DNA of 14,993 nucleotides from Candidatus Poseidoniaceae archaeon. Its GTDB lineage: Archaea; Thermoplasmatota; Poseidoniia; Poseidoniales; Poseidoniaceae. Position 1 is the stretch's first letter; every line of letters starts with the position of its first letter. A model generated the notes under the pieces. That model was not told where the DNA came from, did no database searches, and saw only the letters and a list, made by a program, of their open reading frames with translations. Shown in pieces: positions 12,566 through 14,993 of this stretch. The position numbers were made by a program, and so were the translations under genes. The stretch is from contig DUHJ01000089.1 in NCBI GenBank assembly GCA_013330925.1, forward strand, positions 1 to 14,993, given 5' to 3'.

Positions 12566-13008
12566 CACGCAGCCCCCCGTTCAAGGATACGAGCAATGAT
12601 CTTGCGTGTGCCGTCAAGGTCACCCGCCAGGCCTTCCACACGGGTGACCTGAATGCCGTGGTGGCCGAGGGCCTCAAGCCGGTCACGGATCGAGCGCTCA
12701 GCATGCTCTTGATCGTATCCAAGCGCGATGACGTCAGGACGGACTGCGGGCAAGATGTCGAAGATGGGAACGTCCGGTGCGTTTCCAACAATGGCCTCGT
12801 CCACCGGCTTCAGACCTTCCACCAAGCGGCGGCGAAAAGCCATCGGGGTGACCGGGTCGTGCTTTCGCGCGCGAACCGTGTCGTCGTGAGCAACAACGAC
12901 GGTGAGATGGTCGCCCAAGGCTTTGGCCTGTTCGAGGTAGTGCAAGTGCCCTGCGTGAAGCAAGTCGAACACGCCGACGGCCATCACACGTGTTCCGGTC
13001 ACGTTCAT
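12565..13008 (-). CDS. ribL: Archaeal FAD synthetase (FMN adenylyltransferase)
   Basis: RibL transfers AMP from ATP to FMN to make FAD. The 147-residue protein is a single cytidylyltransferase-like domain with the nucleotidyltransferase signature GVFDLLHAGH (12-21), then RRLVEGLKPVDEAIVG (60-75), RPDVIALGYDQ (90-100) and the C-terminal DGTRKI. These blocks match the Methanocaldococcus RibL layout as I recall it, unlike the bacterial bifunctional RibF. The ATG at 13008 is preceded by AGGAGG (13010-13015), only 1 nt away, and by a GAGG 8 nt away. A GTG at codon 3 would give ideal spacing to AGGAGG, so the true start may be two codons later. The 100 codons open upstream overlap ribB and are rejected. 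It sits between ribB and ribE. Glycerol-phosphate cytidylyltransferase is an alternative family member but is unlikely here. Confidence 0.88.
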   Translation of the reverse strand: MNVTGTRVMAVGVFDLLHAGHLHYLEQAKALGDHLTVVVAHDDTVRARKHDPVTPMAFRRRLVEGLKPVDEAIVGNAPDVPIFDILPAVRPDVIALGYDQEHAERSIRDRLEALGHHGIQVTRVEGLAGDLDGTRKIIARILERGAA

Positions 13009-13027
13009 GCCTCCTGCCTCGAGCCCT

Positions 13028-13747
13028 TCACGCCTTCGGCTCAAGGCCGAGGTGAAGGAGGAGCTCTGCCCCGTGGACGAAAGGAATCTGGTGACGCTCC
13101 GCCCATGCTTCCGCATCCGCCACCTGCAAGGCCGCGTCACCGTCGGGCTCGAGCATCTCCGCCCCGATGACCACCGGAACCGCGCCCGCGGCGCGGGCAA
13201 GACCAACGGCGAGTTCGGTGTGCCCTTGCCTTCGCTTGAGGCCATGCTGGGCTTCGCGGCAAACAGGAATGTGTCCTGGCGTTCGGAACTCTTTGCCGAG
13301 CATCGCAATGGCTTCGGCTCGCTGAATGCCGTCGCCGAGCACCTGTGACGTCAGTTCTGCGAAGCGGCGTGTGGTGAGCGCCCTGTCGCGATCGGTGATG
13401 CCGGTGAAGGTGTCGCGATGGTTGATGGAGAGGGTGAACGCCGAACGGGCATCGTACTGCAAATCGTTGGTGCGGAGAGCGTGCAGGACGGGATGTTCCT
13501 GCATCAAGGACGCGTCGGCGTGGAGGTCTTGCAGGTACGGCAACCCGAAGGCCTCTCCGACGTCATGACCGATGGCGAGAAAGAGGAGTCCGCCGCATTC
13601 CTGCCGGAGTCGGCGCATTGCCGCAGGGTCGGCGGTCAACGCAGGAAAGAGCAAGTCCGTCTCGCCCTCGCGGTTCTCCGCGTCGAAAACGCAGACGGGG
13701 TTGCCTCGGCCGAATGCGTCGAGCGCTGCCTGCAGGCCAGTGGTCAT
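13028..13747 (-). CDS. ribB: 3,4-dihydroxy-2-butanone 4-phosphate synthase
   Basis: RibB converts ribulose 5-phosphate to DHBP and formate with Mg2+, supplying the four-carbon unit for RibH. The 239-residue protein shows FDAENREGETDLLFPA (21-36), with its Mg-binding acidic loop, RTNDLQYDARSAFTLSINHR (92-111), FTGITDRDRALTTRR (114-128), GKEFRTPGHIP (151-161) and RQGHTE (173-178). This pattern is the stand-alone archaeal type, and no GTP cyclohydrolase II domain is fused. ATG 13747 begins exactly where methanogen RibB begins. The frame stays open to 13993, and an ATG at 13837 would add 30 residues, which look mildly codon-like. That start would leave only 34 bp to the divergent gene, so I prefer 13747. 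It is the first gene of the rib cluster and its stop lies 19 bp before ribL. No FMN riboswitch is visible upstream. Confidence 0.92.
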   Translation of the reverse strand: MTTGLQAALDAFGRGNPVCVFDAENREGETDLLFPALTADPAAMRRLRQECGGLLFLAIGHDVGEAFGLPYLQDLHADASLMQEHPVLHALRTNDLQYDARSAFTLSINHRDTFTGITDRDRALTTRRFAELTSQVLGDGIQRAEAIAMLGKEFRTPGHIPVCREAQHGLKRRQGHTELAVGLARAAGAVPVVIGAEMLEPDGDAALQVADAEAWAERHQIPFVHGAELLLHLGLEPKA

Positions 13748-13871
13748 GTTTGCAGGCTTGGCCTCCCCTTCAAGAAGGGTCGTATCGGGGCCTTTCTGCC
13801 GGAATTGGGGACGCTTTGACCGGAAAGGGTTCTTCATGGGGGACCATTTCGGCGGCGATGGGGGGAGCACG
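13748..13871. promoter_or_regulatory. Divergent intergenic region between ribB and the endonuclease IV-like gene
   Basis: This 124-bp region must hold the promoters of both divergent genes if ribB starts at 13747. I see no convincing TATA box on either strand. The plus-strand gene has GGGGGAG at 13861-13867, 4 nt before its ATG, a good ribosome-binding candidate. On the minus strand GGGGAGG lies about 14 nt before the ribB ATG, farther than ideal. Part of the region (13748-13837) could be coding if ribB starts at 13837. Confidence 0.4.
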
Positions 13872-14993
13872 ATGCCAGTCAAATTCGGACCCGCAGGCGT
13901 TCCCCTCTCGTGCAAGGGACGCACGATCGTCGAGGGCATGGACGACATCATTGCCCTCGGACTCGAGACCATGGAAGCCCAAACGGTCCGCATGATTCAA
14001 CCCCAGCACTTCGACCAATACTGGCAGGCAGGTGTGCTCGCCGAAAAGACCGGGTTCGAGATGAACATCCACGGCCCTTACTACAGCGAACTTCTGGGTG
14101 GACGGGTGGAATTGGGCCGCTCGCTGGCCAAAATCGAAGCGACGCTTCAGGCCGCCCGGACGATCAACGCTCGCCACGTCACCCTCCACACCGGCCACTA
14201 CGGCGAGACCGGTCGAGGCCGAGAAACGAACGAAACCGTGGCCAACATCTTCTCCAGCGTCGTCGATCGGCTGGAAACCATCTGGCACGACGACGACGAC
14301 GAGTTCCCCGTCTTCCCTTGGATCAAGAACGGAACCCCCTCAAAAGTCGGCATCGAAACCTCCGGCCGACAGGAATTGTGGGGCAGCCTTGAGGAAGTCC
14401 TCGAAGTCGTCAACCACGTCGAGGGCACCATCCCCGTGCTCAACATGGCCCACATTCACGCCCGTGGGCACGGCAGCATGCGAACCTCCGAAGACTACGG
14501 TGAACTGTTTGACCAGGTCCGCGAAACCATCGGCACCAAGGAATTCTACTGCCACTTCTCCGGGGTCGAGCACCGCGGCGGCAACGCTCAGTTTTACACG
14601 CAGATCAAGAAATCCGATCTCAACTTCGAGCCCTTGGCCGAGTTCATCGTCGAAGACGGCGGATGGCTCGACATCACCCTCATCTCCGACTCGCCCCTGC
14701 TTGAACACGATGCAATGTACATGCTCCAGAGCATCGAGAAATCACGCCACAAGCAAATCGAGCGAAAGGCCCGCGAAGACCGCCGACGAGCCCTTGCCCT
14801 CCAGACCGGAGCCAGCATCGAGGATCTGAAGGCCCGTGAAGCAGAGCAAGCCGCACTCCGCACCGGACAAAAAGTCGAATCCGCAGAAGAGGAATCCGCT
14901 CCTGAGCCCACGCCGGAGCCTGAAGCAAAGGCCGAACCAGAACCCGCCGCCGAACCCGAAGCAAAACCTGCCAAGGGCAAAGGCAAGGGCAAG
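13872..14993 (+). CDS. Endonuclease IV-like TIM-barrel protein with charged C-terminal tail (3' end outside window)
   Basis: The frame starts at ATG 13872 and is still open after 374 codons at the window end. Residues 1-295 fit the endonuclease IV/xylose-isomerase-like barrel in its archaeal form: FGPAGVPLSCKGRTIVEGMD near the N-terminus, EMNIHGPYY (63-71), HVTLHTGHYGE (102-112), KVGIETSGRQELWG (158-171), MAHIHARGHG (192-201), YCHFSGVEH (226-234) and ISDSPLLEHDAM (271-282). True endonuclease IV cuts DNA at abasic sites with a trinuclear zinc site. Here some ligand positions look changed: Asn191 where Asp is usual, Tyr242 near an expected His, and Asp273 where Glu is usual. From about 290 a basic helix (KQIERKAREDRRR) leads into a Glu/Pro/Ala/Lys tail ending in GKGKGK at the edge; typical enzymes end near 280-300. 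A sugar isomerase/epimerase role is also possible. Confidence 0.82.
   Translation, partial: MPVKFGPAGVPLSCKGRTIVEGMDDIIALGLETMEAQTVRMIQPQHFDQYWQAGVLAEKTGFEMNIHGPYYSELLGGRVELGRSLAKIEATLQAARTINARHVTLHTGHYGETGRGRETNETVANIFSSVVDRLETIWHDDDDEFPVFPWIKNGTPSKVGIETSGRQELWGSLEEVLEVVNHVEGTIPVLNMAHIHARGHGSMRTSEDYGELFDQVRETIGTKEFYCHFSGVEHRGGNAQFYTQIKKSDLNFEPLAEFIVEDGGWLDITLISDSPLLEHDAMYMLQSIEKSRHKQIERKAREDRRRALALQTGASIEDLKAREAEQAALRTGQKVESAEEESAPEPTPEPEAKAEPEPAAEPEAKPAKGKGKGK

Noticed and set aside
13009..13308. N-terminal extension of the ribL frame (100 codons)
   Set aside because: It overlaps the ribB coding region, is Ser/Arg-rich noise, and the nucleotidyltransferase fold starts right after the ATG at 13008.
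13748..13871. Possible FMN riboswitch upstream of ribB
   Set aside because: The region is too short and lacks the conserved RFN-element sequence blocks; these are also bacterial elements.
13838..13993. N-terminal extension of the ribB frame to 13993
   Set aside because: It would overlap the 5' end of the endonuclease IV-like gene on the other strand, and RibB families start near 13747.
14878..14993. Repetitive Glu/Pro/Ala/Lys coding sequence considered as a DNA repeat or CRISPR-like array
   Set aside because: It is in frame with the endonuclease IV-like gene and reads as a low-complexity protein tail; there are no regular repeat-spacer units.

Overview
The window reads as a dense, GC-rich chromosomal segment of a probable archaeon. 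The best fit is a marine Poseidoniales (Marine Group II, Thermoplasmatota) type genome. That is an inference from gene content: an archaeal-type FAD synthetase (RibL), an RibB close to the methanogen form (FTGITDRDRA block), a short lumazine synthase, an archaeal-style endonuclease IV-like TIM barrel, GGTGA Shine-Dalgarno motifs, and almost no intergenic DNA. Several bacterial-looking genes (oligoribonuclease, two-barrel riboflavin synthase, a XdhC/MocA pair, a fused E1 2-oxoacid dehydrogenase) sit beside them, as is common in that group. No 16S or ribosomal protein gene is present to confirm the placement. Layout: (1) 1-298, minus strand, the N-terminus of a membrane-anchored, possibly subtilisin-like protein cut by the window edge. 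(2) 369-905, plus strand, oligoribonuclease orn. (3) 906-2376, minus strand, mocA-like then xdhC, overlapping: a maturation pair for molybdenum hydroxylases with no hydroxylase gene in view. (4) 2444-3211, plus strand, an unrecognised protein with an acidic, proline-rich C-terminal half. (5) 3215-13747, minus strand, one long directon of ten genes with gaps of at most 83 bp. In transcription order these are ribB, ribL, ribE, ribH, trxB, a moeB/ubaA-type E1-like enzyme with a rhodanese tail, a degenerate response regulator, a fused E1 alpha-beta 2-oxoacid dehydrogenase, a CaCA-family cation antiporter, and an acyl-CoA dehydrogenase. (6) 13872 to the window end, plus strand, an endonuclease IV-like protein with a charged low-complexity tail, divergent from ribB and open at the edge. 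How the genes fit together: ribB, ribE and ribH supply the late steps to riboflavin and ribL turns FMN into FAD. The next gene, trxB, encodes an FAD enzyme, and the acyl-CoA dehydrogenase farther down the directon is another. The MoeB-like and MocA/XdhC proteins form a second theme of sulfur transfer and molybdenum cofactor. Fused E1 and acyl-CoA dehydrogenase suggest branched-chain or other acyl-CoA catabolism. No tRNA, rRNA, CRISPR array, insertion sequence, phage gene or defence system was seen. No stretch over 300 bases lacks a gene; the largest gap is 124 bp. The oddest signals are a receiver domain with Glu at the phospho-acceptor position, a ribH with no ATG whose best start may be an ATA overlapping the ribE stop, an AP-endonuclease-like protein with changed metal ligands, a MoeB-like enzyme without its zinc cysteines, an extra N-terminal region on the fused E1, and small hairpins just upstream of several directon start codons.
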